From assembly GCF_009857135.1 (NCBI RefSeq), contig NZ_CP047318.1:2604001-2668000 (forward strand): a stretch of 64,000 bases of DNA, written 5' to 3'. The DNA comes from Streptomyces sp. HM190 (lineage in GTDB: Bacteria > Actinomycetota > Actinomycetes > Streptomycetales > Streptomycetaceae). Positions 17,166-24,605 of this stretch are shown here, piece by piece. The stretch's first letter is position 1; every line of letters begins with the position of its first letter. The position numbers and the translations under genes were made by a program. The notes under the pieces were generated by a model, which saw only the letters and a program-made list of their open reading frames with translations, did not search any database and was not told the DNA's origin.

Positions 17166-17220
17166 AACTTCCAGCCAACTTCCAGACGGTTGAACAGCGT
17201 CCCGCCGTGCTCCGTATCTA
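17166..17220 (+). promoter_or_regulatory. Direct repeats and possible promoter of the aminotransferase gene
   Basis: AACTTCCAG occurs at 17166-17174 and 17177-17185, an 11-bp period of the kind bound by OmpR/PhoP-type response regulators. TTGAAC (17190-17195) and TATCTA (17215-17220) lie just downstream with a 19-bp gap. Both readings are tentative. Confidence 0.35.
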
Positions 17221-17305
17221 GGGGCGGCCCGTGCTCCCCCGCACGGGCCGCCCTCAGTCGTCGGACCCGGTCGTCCCCAACGGGTCCGCCCCCTACGGAG
17301 GTTCC

Positions 17306-18988
17306 ATGGCCGACAACGTCACCTCGTTGTTCCGCAGCGCGACGGCGCACAGCCCCTCGATGGCGGCGCTGACGCGTGAGGGCGGCGACGGGGTCGGCCC
17401 GGTGGACTTCTGCATACCGTGCAACCCCTACTTCCCCACCCCGGCCATGTTCGACGAGATGGCGAGCAGGCTGAGGGAGATCATCACGTACTACCCGAGC
17501 AGCGCCGACACCATCACCGCGGAGCTGTGCAACCTGCTGCAACTGCCGCCGCAGTGCGTGGCGATGGGCAACGGCTCGACCGAACTCATCACCTGGATCG
17601 ACCATCTGCTGGTCCGGGAGTCCCTCGCCGTCCCCGTCCCCACCTTCGGCCGCTGGACCGACCAGCCCATGGAGACCGGCAAGCGGGTCGACATGTTCCC
17701 GCTGCAGGAGTCCAGCGGCTTCGCCCTCGACCTCGCCCAGTACGCCGAGTTCATCCGGGCGCGCGGCACCCGGGTCGCCGTCATCTGCAACCCGAACAAC
17801 CCCGACGGCGGCTTCCTGCACCGGCACGCGCTGGTGCAGTTCATGGACGCGATGGCCGACCTGGACCTGATCGTCATCGACGAGTCGTTCCTGGAGTTCG
17901 CCGACGCCGAGTCCGAGCCGAGCACGGTGCAGGACGCGGTGATGCGGCCCAACGTCGTCGTGCTGCGTTCACTCGGCAAGAACTTCGGGCTGCACGGCAT
18001 CCGCTTCGGCTACCTGGTCGCCAACCCGGCGCTCGCCGGGAAGGTCCGCTCGATGCTGCCGAAGTGGAACCTCAACTCCTTCGCGGAGCACGTGGTGTTC
18101 ATGCTGAAGAACCACGGCCCCGAGTACATGGAGAGCCTGCACCAGGTGCGGCGCGACCGCCTGGACATGGCCCGTCAGCTCTCCGCCCTCCCCGGTCTGA
18201 CGGTGTATCCGTCGCAGGGGAACTTCCTCTTCGTGCGCCTGCCCGTGGGCGCCGAGGGCACCGTGGTCCGTGACCGGCTGCTCACCGAGCACCGGATCCT
18301 GGTCCGCGAGTGCGGCAACAAGGTCGGCTCGTCCAGTCGCTTCCTGCGACTCGTGGTCCGGCCCCAGGTGGACGTGCGTCGCCTGGTGTCCGGCCTGGAG
18401 TCGGTTCTCTACGGGTCCAGGAGGGGAGCCGCCGTACCCGAGCTGGGCACCGGGACCAGCTACAGCTCGGGTACGGCGGCCGTGGACCGGCTGATGAGCG
18501 AGACCAACGGCGCCGGTATGGCGGGCCTCGCCGCGCAGGCCACCGGCCAGGGGGGCATGCCCGGCATGAACCCGGCCCCGGCCCCCGTGCCGGCCCCGGC
18601 CCCCGCCGCCCCGATGCCGACCCCGGTCCCCGCCCCGGCGCCCGCTCCCGCGCCGGCGCCCATGCCCGCCCCGATGCCGGCGGCCGCCGCTCCCCTGCCG
18701 CAGGGGCCCTCGATCCCCTCGATGCCGAACGTGGCGTCGATGCCGAACGTGGCCTCCATGCCGGGCGTGCCGGGCATCCCGGGCATGGCGCCCGCCCCCG
18801 CCACCGGGCTGGAGCCCGCCGCCCAGACCGGGATGCCCGGCATGGCCACCGCCGCCGCGAACCGGCGCGCGATGGGCGCCGCCCAGGGCCTCACCGCCGC
18901 CCAAGTGCGCGGCCGTACGGCCCCCGAGGAGCAGCCGGAGCCGCTGGGCTGGCCCGCGGCGGGCGCGGTCTACAACCAGGTGGGCTGA
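17306..18988 (+). CDS. PLP-dependent aminotransferase, HisC-like, with a Pro/Ala/Met-rich C-terminal tail
   Basis: A 560-residue protein. Residues 1-370 are a fold-type I aminotransferase. NPNNPDG, VIDESFLEF and the cofactor lysine in LRSLGKNFGLHGIRFGY are all present, and the pattern is closest to histidinol-phosphate or threonine-phosphate transaminase relatives. Residues about 385-560 are unusual. They form a low-complexity tail of PAPAPVPAP and MPNVAS-type repeats ending in a conserved-looking GWPAAGAVYNQVG. The ATG at 17306 has GGAG seven bases upstream; an extension to 17231 is less likely. It converges on an RsbW-like gene across a strong terminator. The substrate is unknown. Confidence 0.8.
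   Translation: MADNVTSLFRSATAHSPSMAALTREGGDGVGPVDFCIPCNPYFPTPAMFDEMASRLREIITYYPSSADTITAELCNLLQLPPQCVAMGNGSTELITWIDHLLVRESLAVPVPTFGRWTDQPMETGKRVDMFPLQESSGFALDLAQYAEFIRARGTRVAVICNPNNPDGGFLHRHALVQFMDAMADLDLIVIDESFLEFADAESEPSTVQDAVMRPNVVVLRSLGKNFGLHGIRFGYLVANPALAGKVRSMLPKWNLNSFAEHVVFMLKNHGPEYMESLHQVRRDRLDMARQLSALPGLTVYPSQGNFLFVRLPVGAEGTVVRDRLLTEHRILVRECGNKVGSSSRFLRLVVRPQVDVRRLVSGLESVLYGSRRGAAVPELGTGTSYSSGTAAVDRLMSETNGAGMAGLAAQATGQGGMPGMNPAPAPVPAPAPAAPMPTPVPAPAPAPAPAPMPAPMPAAAAPLPQGPSIPSMPNVASMPNVASMPGVPGIPGMAPAPATGLEPAAQTGMPGMATAAANRRAMGAAQGLTAAQVRGRTAPEEQPEPLGWPAAGAVYNQVG
18719..18754. repeat. Two tandem 18-bp repeats encoding SMPNVA
   Basis: TCGATGCCGAACGTGGCG and a near-identical copy follow one another in frame in the tail of the aminotransferase gene, giving repeated MPNVAS units. 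Confidence 0.8.
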
Positions 18989-19001
18989 CCAGGTGGGCTG
19001 A
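18976..19001. repeat. 13-bp tandem duplication spanning a stop codon
   Basis: CCAGGTGGGCTGA occurs twice in succession. The first copy ends with the TGA stop of the aminotransferase gene, so the second TGA is out of frame. This looks like a slippage duplication. Confidence 0.8.
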
Positions 19002-19026
19002 CCCCCGCCACCGACGAACCCCATGG

Positions 19027-19072
19027 GGCGATGCCCCCGGCAGAGCCTCGTGGCCCTGCCGGGGGCGTCGCC
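19027..19072. terminator. Strong bidirectional hairpin terminator
   Basis: GGCGATGCCCCCGGCAG (19027-19043) pairs with CTGCCGGGGGCGTCGCC (19056-19072), a 17-bp stem with one mismatch and a 12-nt loop. It lies between the converging aminotransferase and RsbW-like genes. Confidence 0.8.
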
Positions 19073-19102
19073 CTGAGAAGGCCGCCCTCGGCGCCGGTGT
19101 CC

Positions 19103-19648
19103 TCAGGTGAGCCGGAGGGCCAGGGTCACCACGGCGCCCTTTCCCCTGGTGTCGGTGGTGACCGTCAGGCGGTCGGTGACCAGGTGGGCGAGCCAGAGGC
19201 CGCGGCCCCGGCAGCCTTCGGTGAGGCCGGGGAGGAGTTCGGGGATGGCGGGGACGAAGCCGGGGCCGTCGTCGGTGATCCGGCACTCCAGTTCGTCGGG
19301 GAGCAGGCGCAGTTCCAGCCGGCCCCCGCCGCCCGCGTGCTCCACGGCGTTGGCGGCGATCTCGCTGACCGCGAGGGTGAACTCGCCGAGCCGTACGCCC
19401 CCGAGGCCCGCCGCGGCCGCAGCGTCCTCGACCTGGGCCCGCACCTGGGGCAGGTTCTCACCGGTGAAACGCCGTTTCAGCAGGAGCGTCCCGCGGCGGT
19501 GCGACGGGCCACCGACAGGGCCGCCGGCAGAGGTGCCGACCGGAGCGCCGACCGGAGCGCGGGCGGGTGGGCCCGCGGGAGCGCCGAGGACGCTGCCGCC
19601 CGGACCGCCGGTGCCACCGGTTGCGCCGTCTGTCTCCCCGCCCGGCAT
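19103..19648 (-). CDS. ATP-binding protein, RsbW/anti-sigma-factor-like histidine kinase fold
   Basis: A 181-residue protein whose C-terminal 120 residues form a GHKL/HATPase_c_2 domain. The N box is VSEIAANAVEHA, the G1 box is ITDDGPGF and the G2-like segment is GCRGRGLWLAHLVTDRL. Such proteins are serine kinases or anti-sigma factors in Streptomyces and usually act on STAS-domain antagonists or sigma-B-like factors. The N-terminal 55 residues are Gly/Ala/Pro rich and probably disordered. The ATG at 19648 is used because GGAGG stands 8 bases upstream; a longer frame to 19894 lacks such a site. No partner sigma or STAS gene is adjacent. Confidence 0.8.
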   Translation of the reverse strand: MPGGETDGATGGTGGPGGSVLGAPAGPPARAPVGAPVGTSAGGPVGGPSHRRGTLLLKRRFTGENLPQVRAQVEDAAAAAGLGGVRLGEFTLAVSEIAANAVEHAGGGGRLELRLLPDELECRITDDGPGFVPAIPELLPGLTEGCRGRGLWLAHLVTDRLTVTTDTRGKGAVVTLALRLT

Positions 19649-19967
19649 CGCAGCCGCCTCCTCTCGATGGGGGTCGAAGTACCCGGGCACGGGGCGCTGG
19701 ACGTCAAAGGCGAACTGCCGCACGCCGCCCACGCCAGCCGTGCTCGCCCGATGCGTACCCAGGAGATCGAGAGGGCATGATGCCTGGTCGGAACCGTACG
19801 GATTCGACCGGACCGTGACCGCTTTCGCTCGACCTCGGCTGATCGGTTTCCGTCCGTCGATCACGGCGGAGCGCCACTGCGCCGATCGGGGCACTGCGGC
19901 CCCGGCCCCCTCCCGCGCGGTGCGGAAGGGGGCCGGTGGACGAGCGAGGGGGCGCCGCGTCAGGCGC
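19649..19967. other. Intergenic region with terminator and leader, no gene recognised
   Basis: These 319 bases lie between two leftward genes. They contain the hairpin at 19902-19936 that ends the binding-protein gene. The remainder is presumably the promoter and leader of the RsbW-like gene. I see no protein family in any frame here. Confidence 0.5.
19902..19936 (-). terminator. Hairpin terminator after the orphan binding-protein gene
   Basis: CCGGCCCCCT (19902-19911) pairs perfectly with AGGGGGCCGG (19927-19936) around a 15-nt loop, 31 bp beyond the leftward stop at 19968. Confidence 0.7.
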
Positions 19968-21236
19968 TCACTCGGCGGTCTTCGCGACCGCCGCGATCGA
20001 CTCCAGTACCGTCCGCGGGTTGCCGTTCGACTTCACCGCCCCGCCGATCTGCTCGCGGATGGCGGCGGCCACCTGGGACCAGTTGGTCTCGCCGACGGGG
20101 TAGAGGCGCAGGTTCTGCAGGGTGTCCAGGCCGCTCCACAGCGCCTTGTGGCTCTTGTCGGCACGCATCGCGTCGGCGGCGGTCGTGGTGACGGGCAGCA
20201 GCTCGTACTCGTCGGCCTGTTCGATCACGTACTTGTCGCTGTAGAGGAAGTCGAGGAACTTCCTCATCGCCTCGCGGTGGTCGTCGTTCTTGAAGGCGAC
20301 GATCCAGTCCGCGGTGCCCATGGCCGGCGTGGCCCGGCCGTCACGGCTCGGCAGCGGGACCGACCCGTAGGGCACGGAGTCGGAGGAGTCCTCGATCTGA
20401 CGGATCAGCGACAGCGGGCCGTTGACCATCGCAGCGTCACCGCGCAGGAAGGTCTGCACGGCGTCGCCGCGGTTCAGCTGACCGGGCGGGATCGGGCCGG
20501 CGAGACCCTCGCCGACCAGACTGTCCCGGAGCCAGGTCAGCGTCCGCACGTTGGCGGGGGACGCGAGGTCGTAGTTGTTGGAGTCGTCGGTGTAGCCGCC
20601 GTCGCCGGCCAGCAGCCACATCAGCGTCTCGGCCTCGGCCTCCTCCGGGCCGAGCGGCACGGCGATCGGGGACTCCACGCCCTGCTCCTTCAACTTCCGG
20701 GCCGCCGTGAGGAGTCCGTCCCAGCTCTTCGGGGGCTGCAGGCCCGCCGCGGCGAACAGGTCCTTGTTGTAGTAGAGCAGCCGGGTGCTCGCGGTGAACG
20801 GCAGCCCGTACTGCACCCGGTCCATCTCGCCGGCTTCGGCGAGGCTCGGTACGAAGGACGCCTGGACAGGCACCGACAGCACCTCGTCGGCGCTGTAGAG
20901 GAGGCCCTTGGCGGCGTACTGCGAGTAGCCGTCGCCCTGCACGATGTCGGGCGTCCTGCCCTGCTCGACCAGCTCGGCGACCTTCTCGTCGACCTCGTCC
21001 GGGGCGTACACGTCGACGTTGACGTCGATGTCGGGGTGCTCGGCGTTGAAGGCGAGGACGACCCGGTCCCAGTAACCCTCCGAGTTCTTGTGGACGTTGT
21101 CGCCGTAGTTGGTGGCGACGACGGTCAGGGAGACCCGGCCGGACTCGGCGTCCGCGTCCCCGCCGCAGCCGGACAGCCCCGCCGCGAGCGTCAGCGCGGC
21201 CGTGGCCGCCACGATCATCCGGGCTCTCTGGCGCAC
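19968..21236 (-). CDS. Orphan extracellular sugar-binding lipoprotein, MalE-like family 1
   Basis: A 422-residue ABC-type solute-binding lipoprotein. It has a signal peptide and lipobox LSGC at residues 21-24, then the family 1 pattern of DVNVDVYAPDEVDEKV, TPDIVQGDGYSQYA, LPFTASTRLLYYNKDLFAAAGL and PKSWDGLL. These are hallmarks of CUT1 oligosaccharide-binding proteins. The start is GTG at 21236 with GGGGA nearby. No permease or ATPase gene is adjacent, so it must use transporter parts encoded elsewhere, possibly with the shared MsiK-type ATPase known in Streptomyces. It lies next to an arabinofuranosidase, which suggests but does not prove an arabino-oligosaccharide ligand. Confidence 0.85.
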   Translation of the reverse strand: MRQRARMIVAATAALTLAAGLSGCGGDADAESGRVSLTVVATNYGDNVHKNSEGYWDRVVLAFNAEHPDIDVNVDVYAPDEVDEKVAELVEQGRTPDIVQGDGYSQYAAKGLLYSADEVLSVPVQASFVPSLAEAGEMDRVQYGLPFTASTRLLYYNKDLFAAAGLQPPKSWDGLLTAARKLKEQGVESPIAVPLGPEEAEAETLMWLLAGDGGYTDDSNNYDLASPANVRTLTWLRDSLVGEGLAGPIPPGQLNRGDAVQTFLRGDAAMVNGPLSLIRQIEDSSDSVPYGSVPLPSRDGRATPAMGTADWIVAFKNDDHREAMRKFLDFLYSDKYVIEQADEYELLPVTTTAADAMRADKSHKALWSGLDTLQNLRLYPVGETNWSQVAAAIREQIGGAVKSNGNPRTVLESIAAVAKTAE

Positions 21237-21367
21237 GGTTTCCCCACTTCCAGCTTCCAGCTTCCGGCTGTTCTCCCAGTTCGAGCGCGCCGGGCACGGC
21301 CCGCCGCACGTCGGCGCCGCCGGTGCCCCCGGCCGATGCGGTCGGCCGGGTCCGGGACGCGTCTGTA

Positions 21368-21377
21368 CGTATATACG
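21368..21377. promoter_or_regulatory. Small AT-rich palindrome upstream of the orphan binding-protein gene
   Basis: CGTATATACG is a perfect 10-bp palindrome in one of the few AT-rich spots of the window, about 130 bp upstream of the leftward start at 21236. It could be an operator. Short length makes this uncertain. Confidence 0.3.
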
Positions 21378-21480
21378 GATCTCGCCCGCACGTGCTCACG
21401 TTCGGGCTTGATCGTATGGTGCGTTCTCCCGCCGCACGGGCCGGGGGCATTGCGTTTTGGTTCCAAGGCTGTGACGGGCG

Positions 21481-21504
21481 GGGCGCCCCCGGTGGGAGGC
21501 GCCC
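21481..21504 (-). terminator. Hairpin terminator after abfA
   Basis: GGGCGCC (21481-21487) pairs with GGCGCCC (21498-21504), just beyond the leftward stop at 21517. The stem is short but G+C-rich. Confidence 0.5.
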
Positions 21505-21516
21505 GGGTCCGGGGCG

Positions 21517-23031
21517 TCAGCCGAGGCGGATCACGTTCCAGGAGAGCGGTTCGAGGGCGGTCTTCAGGACCCCGCCCTCCAGCGTCGTCCCCTCGCCCGG
21601 GTGCGGACCGACCCGGTCGGGCTCCGTGAGCGTGTTCCGGGCGTCGGGGTCGGCGTCCGCGAGCACGCTGTGCTCGACCACGCGGGTCAGGTCGAGCCCG
21701 CCCAGCGCGACCTCCAGCGGAAGCGCCTCCGTACGGCTGCGGTTGACCGCGAACACGGTCACCGACCCGTCCTCGGCGCGCACCGCGGTCGCGTGCAGCA
21801 GGTCCGTCTCCCCGTACTTCTCCGTCTCGTACGTCGGCGAGTCCACCCGTACGTCGAGGACCCGGCCGCGGCCGTACCGCGCGGCCTGGGCGAAGGGGAA
21901 GAAGGTGGTCTGCCGCCAGGCGGGGCCACCGGGCTCGGTCATGATCGGGGCGATGACGTTGACCAGTTGGGCGAGGCAGGCGACGGTGACGCGGTCGGCG
22001 TGCCGGAGCAGGGCGATGAGGAGGGAGCCGAAGACGACGGCGTCGGTGACGCTGTAGTTGTCCTCCAGGAGACGGGGCGCCTCCGCCCAGTCCCGCGCGC
22101 CCGAGTTCTCGATCTCGTGCCACTTCGACATGTACCAGACGTTCCACTCGTCGAAGGAGAGGTTGATCTTCTTCTTCGACTTGAGCTTCGCGCCCACGTG
22201 GTCGGCGGTGGCGATCACGTTCTCGATGAAGGACTCCATGTCGACCGCGGAGGCCAGGAAGGAGTCGATGTCGCCGTTCTCGGGCTGGTAGTAGGCGTGC
22301 AGGGAGATGTGGTCGACGAGGTCGTACGTCTCCTCCAGGACCGTCGCCTCCCAGGCGGCGAAGGTCGGCATGGACTGACTGGAGGAGCCGCAGGCGACGA
22401 GTTCGACGCCCGGGTCGATCTGGCGCATCGCGCGGGCGGTCTCTGCGGCGATCCGGCCGTACTCGGCGGCCGTCTTGTGGCCGGTCTGCCAGGGGCCGTC
22501 CATCTCGTTGCCCAGGCACCACAGCCTGATGCCGAAGGGCTCCTTGTCGCCGTGGGAGACACGGAGGTCCGACAGGGCGGTGCCGGCGGGGTGGTTGGCG
22601 TACTCCTGGAGTTCGAGGGCCTCGGCGACGCCCCGGGTGCCGAGGTTGACGGCCATCATGGGCTCGGCCTGCGGGCCGACCTTCTTCAGGAAGGCGATGT
22701 ACTCGGAGAGACCGAAGCGGTTGGTCTCCGTGGAGCGCCAGGCGAGGTCGAGGCGGCGGGGGCGGTCCTCGACGGGGCCGACGGAGTCCTCCCACTTGTA
22801 GCCGGAGACGAAGTTGCCGCCGGGGTAGCGGATCGTGGTGACGCCCAGTTCACGGACCAGCTCCAGGACGTCGGTGCGCAGGCCCGCCTCGTCGGCCGCC
22901 GGATGGTCCGGCTCGAAGATCCCGGTGTAGACGCAGCGGCCGAGGTGCTCGACGAACGAGCCGAAGAGTCGGGGGTTGACCTCGCCGACCTGGAAGGCGG
23001 GGTCGAGGGTGAAGCGGGCGGTGCGGACCAT
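21517..23031 (-). CDS. abfA: Alpha-L-arabinofuranosidase, GH51
   Basis: A 504-residue glycoside hydrolase of family 51 with a TIM barrel and C-terminal beta sandwich. The acid/base glutamate is E176 in CLGNEMDGPW and the nucleophile is E295 in SFDEWNVWY. RYPGGNFVSGYKWEDSVGP and SLHAYYQPENGD are also family hallmarks. There is no signal peptide, so it works in the cytoplasm on imported arabino-oligosaccharides and releases L-arabinose. AAGGA stands 7 bases before the ATG. A consensus-like promoter lies at 23084-23112. The arabinose link fits the neighbouring furanose-type importer and the binding protein just downstream. Confidence 0.95.
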   Translation of the reverse strand: MVRTARFTLDPAFQVGEVNPRLFGSFVEHLGRCVYTGIFEPDHPAADEAGLRTDVLELVRELGVTTIRYPGGNFVSGYKWEDSVGPVEDRPRRLDLAWRSTETNRFGLSEYIAFLKKVGPQAEPMMAVNLGTRGVAEALELQEYANHPAGTALSDLRVSHGDKEPFGIRLWCLGNEMDGPWQTGHKTAAEYGRIAAETARAMRQIDPGVELVACGSSSQSMPTFAAWEATVLEETYDLVDHISLHAYYQPENGDIDSFLASAVDMESFIENVIATADHVGAKLKSKKKINLSFDEWNVWYMSKWHEIENSGARDWAEAPRLLEDNYSVTDAVVFGSLLIALLRHADRVTVACLAQLVNVIAPIMTEPGGPAWRQTTFFPFAQAARYGRGRVLDVRVDSPTYETEKYGETDLLHATAVRAEDGSVTVFAVNRSRTEALPLEVALGGLDLTRVVEHSVLADADPDARNTLTEPDRVGPHPGEGTTLEGGVLKTALEPLSWNVIRLG

Positions 23032-23083
23032 GGACGTCCTTCTCGTTCGAGATCACGGATGCTGCTCGTTCAGTCGGACGGTG

Positions 23084-23112
23084 ACGCTATGTTCGCCGGT
23101 GGAGAGAGTCAA
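23084..23112 (-). promoter_or_regulatory. Probable abfA promoter
   Basis: On the minus strand, TTGACT (23112-23107) and TAGCGT (23089-23084) are separated by exactly 17 bases and lie about 50 bp before the abfA start. Confidence 0.6.
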
Positions 23113-23191
23113 TGGGGTCCACGGGGTGGACGGGGGCGGGGCGACCTGGCGAGGGGCGGGCTCGGCAGGGGGGTGACCGGGGGCGCGGGCG

Positions 23192-23222
23192 AACGATCGT
23201 TGGTCCGCCTTCAACGATCGTT
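23192..23222. promoter_or_regulatory. Two identical AACGATCGTT palindromes, 21 bp apart
   Basis: The perfect 10-bp palindrome AACGATCGTT, followed each time by GG, occurs at 23192-23201 and 23213-23222. The 21-bp spacing puts both on the same face of the helix, as for two cooperating dimers. They lie 45-75 bp before the XRE-type gene and are likely its autoregulatory sites. Confidence 0.65.
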
Positions 23223-23254
23223 GGATTTCCGTGGTGTTCAGGCAACCGGGCGCG

Positions 23255-23260
23255 TAGGGT
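23255..23260 (+). promoter_or_regulatory. Minus-10 element of a probably leaderless transcript
   Basis: TAGGGT ends 6 bases before the GTG at 23267 and no ribosome site is present. This spacing is typical of leaderless mRNAs that begin at the start codon. Confidence 0.5.
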
Positions 23261-23266
23261 CTGGCC

Positions 23267-23899
23267 GTGCCCGACCTCCCCGAACCCCTCCCCCGCACCC
23301 TCGCCCGCCTCGACGTGCTCGCCGCCCGGAGCGGGACCGAGCGCGGGCGGCTCCTCGACGTGGCCGCCCTGTCGGAGCGCACCGCCCTCGGCGAGGACGT
23401 GGTGCGGACCCTGCTCGACGGGGGTGAACCACCGGGCGACCGGATCGACGACCGGGTGCGCGGGCGGGTGCGGGCCCTGCACACGGCGTACCTCGCGCGC
23501 GGCGGGAAGCGCACCGTCGACGTCTGCAGGGAGGTCGCGGAGCGGCTGTCGATCAGCCCGGAGTGGGCCCGGCAGCTGCTGCTCGGCAAGAAGATGCCGA
23601 ACGTGCCCGACCTCACCGAACTCGCCGCGTTCTTCGGGGTCGAGGAGGGCGTCCGGTTCTTCACCGACCCGGCCGCCGCCGTCCTGGACCGGGAACTGCG
23701 GCGGGTGCTGGAGGGCCTGGAGGGCCAGGAGAGGGACGGCGGCGGGAGTCCGCTCGTCGAGTTCGCCACCCGGCACGGAGTGGTGACCCTCGCGCTGCGC
23801 GGGGGGCGGATGCGCCTGACCCGGCGCAAGCAGGAGGCCCTCGCGGTGATGCTCGAAGGGCTGCTCGGCGTCGACGAGGAGGAGGAACCCGGCAGATGA
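23267..23899 (+). CDS. XRE-type helix-turn-helix regulator of an ImmA-like cassette
   Basis: A 210-residue protein. The helix-turn-helix lies at about residues 80-125: TVDVCREVAERLSISPEWAR followed by LLLGKKMPNVPDLTELAAFFGV. This arrangement is typical of Streptomyces XRE-like regulators. The C-terminal part (about 150-205) is a separate small domain that may bind a ligand or the partner. The start is GTG at 23267, apparently leaderless behind TAGGGT. Two identical palindromes lie upstream. The gene overlaps the metallopeptidase-like gene by ATGA, so the regulator and partner are made together, as in ImmR-ImmA systems. Confidence 0.75.
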   Translation: MPDLPEPLPRTLARLDVLAARSGTERGRLLDVAALSERTALGEDVVRTLLDGGEPPGDRIDDRVRGRVRALHTAYLARGGKRTVDVCREVAERLSISPEWARQLLLGKKMPNVPDLTELAAFFGVEEGVRFFTDPAAAVLDRELRRVLEGLEGQERDGGGSPLVEFATRHGVVTLALRGGRMRLTRRKQEALAVMLEGLLGVDEEEEPGR

Positions 23900-24594
23900 G
23901 CCGTCATGAACCGGGCGGCGCACGGCCGCGCGGATCGACCGGGGCCGCCGCGGCGGCCGGGGCCCTCGGCCGGGTGCGGGCCGCGCTGCTGCCCGCCCGG
24001 TCCGCCGCCGAGCGGCGCAGACTGACCACCCGGCTCGCCAGGGCGGTCCGGGCGCGGCTGGACGGCCCCCTGGGGGTACGGGAGTTGGGGGCGGCGCTGT
24101 GCGCGGAGATGAGCGCGCGGCGCGGCGGGCGGCCGGTGGAGCTGCGGTTCGAGCGGTTCCCGGACGAGATCGAGGTGACGGGGCTGTGGATGGAGTTCCC
24201 CGGCTTCGACCTGGTGATCGTCGAGGAGCGGGCCGCTCCCGTGCAGCAACTGGTGATCCTGGGGCATGAGTTGTGGCATCTGCACGCGGGGCACAGCCAC
24301 CACCGGGTGCCGGGCGCGGACGCCGCCGCGTTCGCGCTGTCCGGTGGGCCGGGCTGGCCCGGGTCCGCCCTCACGGTCGCCGCGCGCAACGGCTCGCACG
24401 CCTCGGCCGAGCAGGAGGCCGAGGACTTCGGTCACCGGCTCGCCACCGCCCTGCGGCCCTGGGTGGACACCGGGCACGGCGATGCCGCGGGTCCGGCCCC
24501 CGGTCGCGCGGCCCCCGGCGGCGCGGCCGACCGGGCGGAGTCGGTGCGGCAGGCACTCCAGGCGTCCCTCGGCTACCGCGGGCCGCGCGGATGA
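23896..24594 (+). CDS. ImmA/IrrE-type metallopeptidase-like protein
   Basis: A 232-residue protein with an HELWHLHAGH segment at about residues 124-133, giving the HExxH zinc motif of ImmA/IrrE-family proteases. Such proteins cleave or release an XRE-type repressor in response to a signal. In Streptomyces databases relatives are often labelled toxin component. The N-terminal 60 residues are Arg/Ala rich and the last 40 are Gly/Pro/Ala rich. The ATG at 23896 overlaps the regulator stop (ATGA). The predicted role is inactivation of the regulator at 23267; this is inference from family and pairing. Confidence 0.75.
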   Translation: MSRHEPGGARPRGSTGAAAAAGALGRVRAALLPARSAAERRRLTTRLARAVRARLDGPLGVRELGAALCAEMSARRGGRPVELRFERFPDEIEVTGLWMEFPGFDLVIVEERAAPVQQLVILGHELWHLHAGHSHHRVPGADAAAFALSGGPGWPGSALTVAARNGSHASAEQEAEDFGHRLATALRPWVDTGHGDAAGPAPGRAAPGGAADRAESVRQALQASLGYRGPRG

Positions 24595-24605
24595 GGGGGG
24601 TCACC

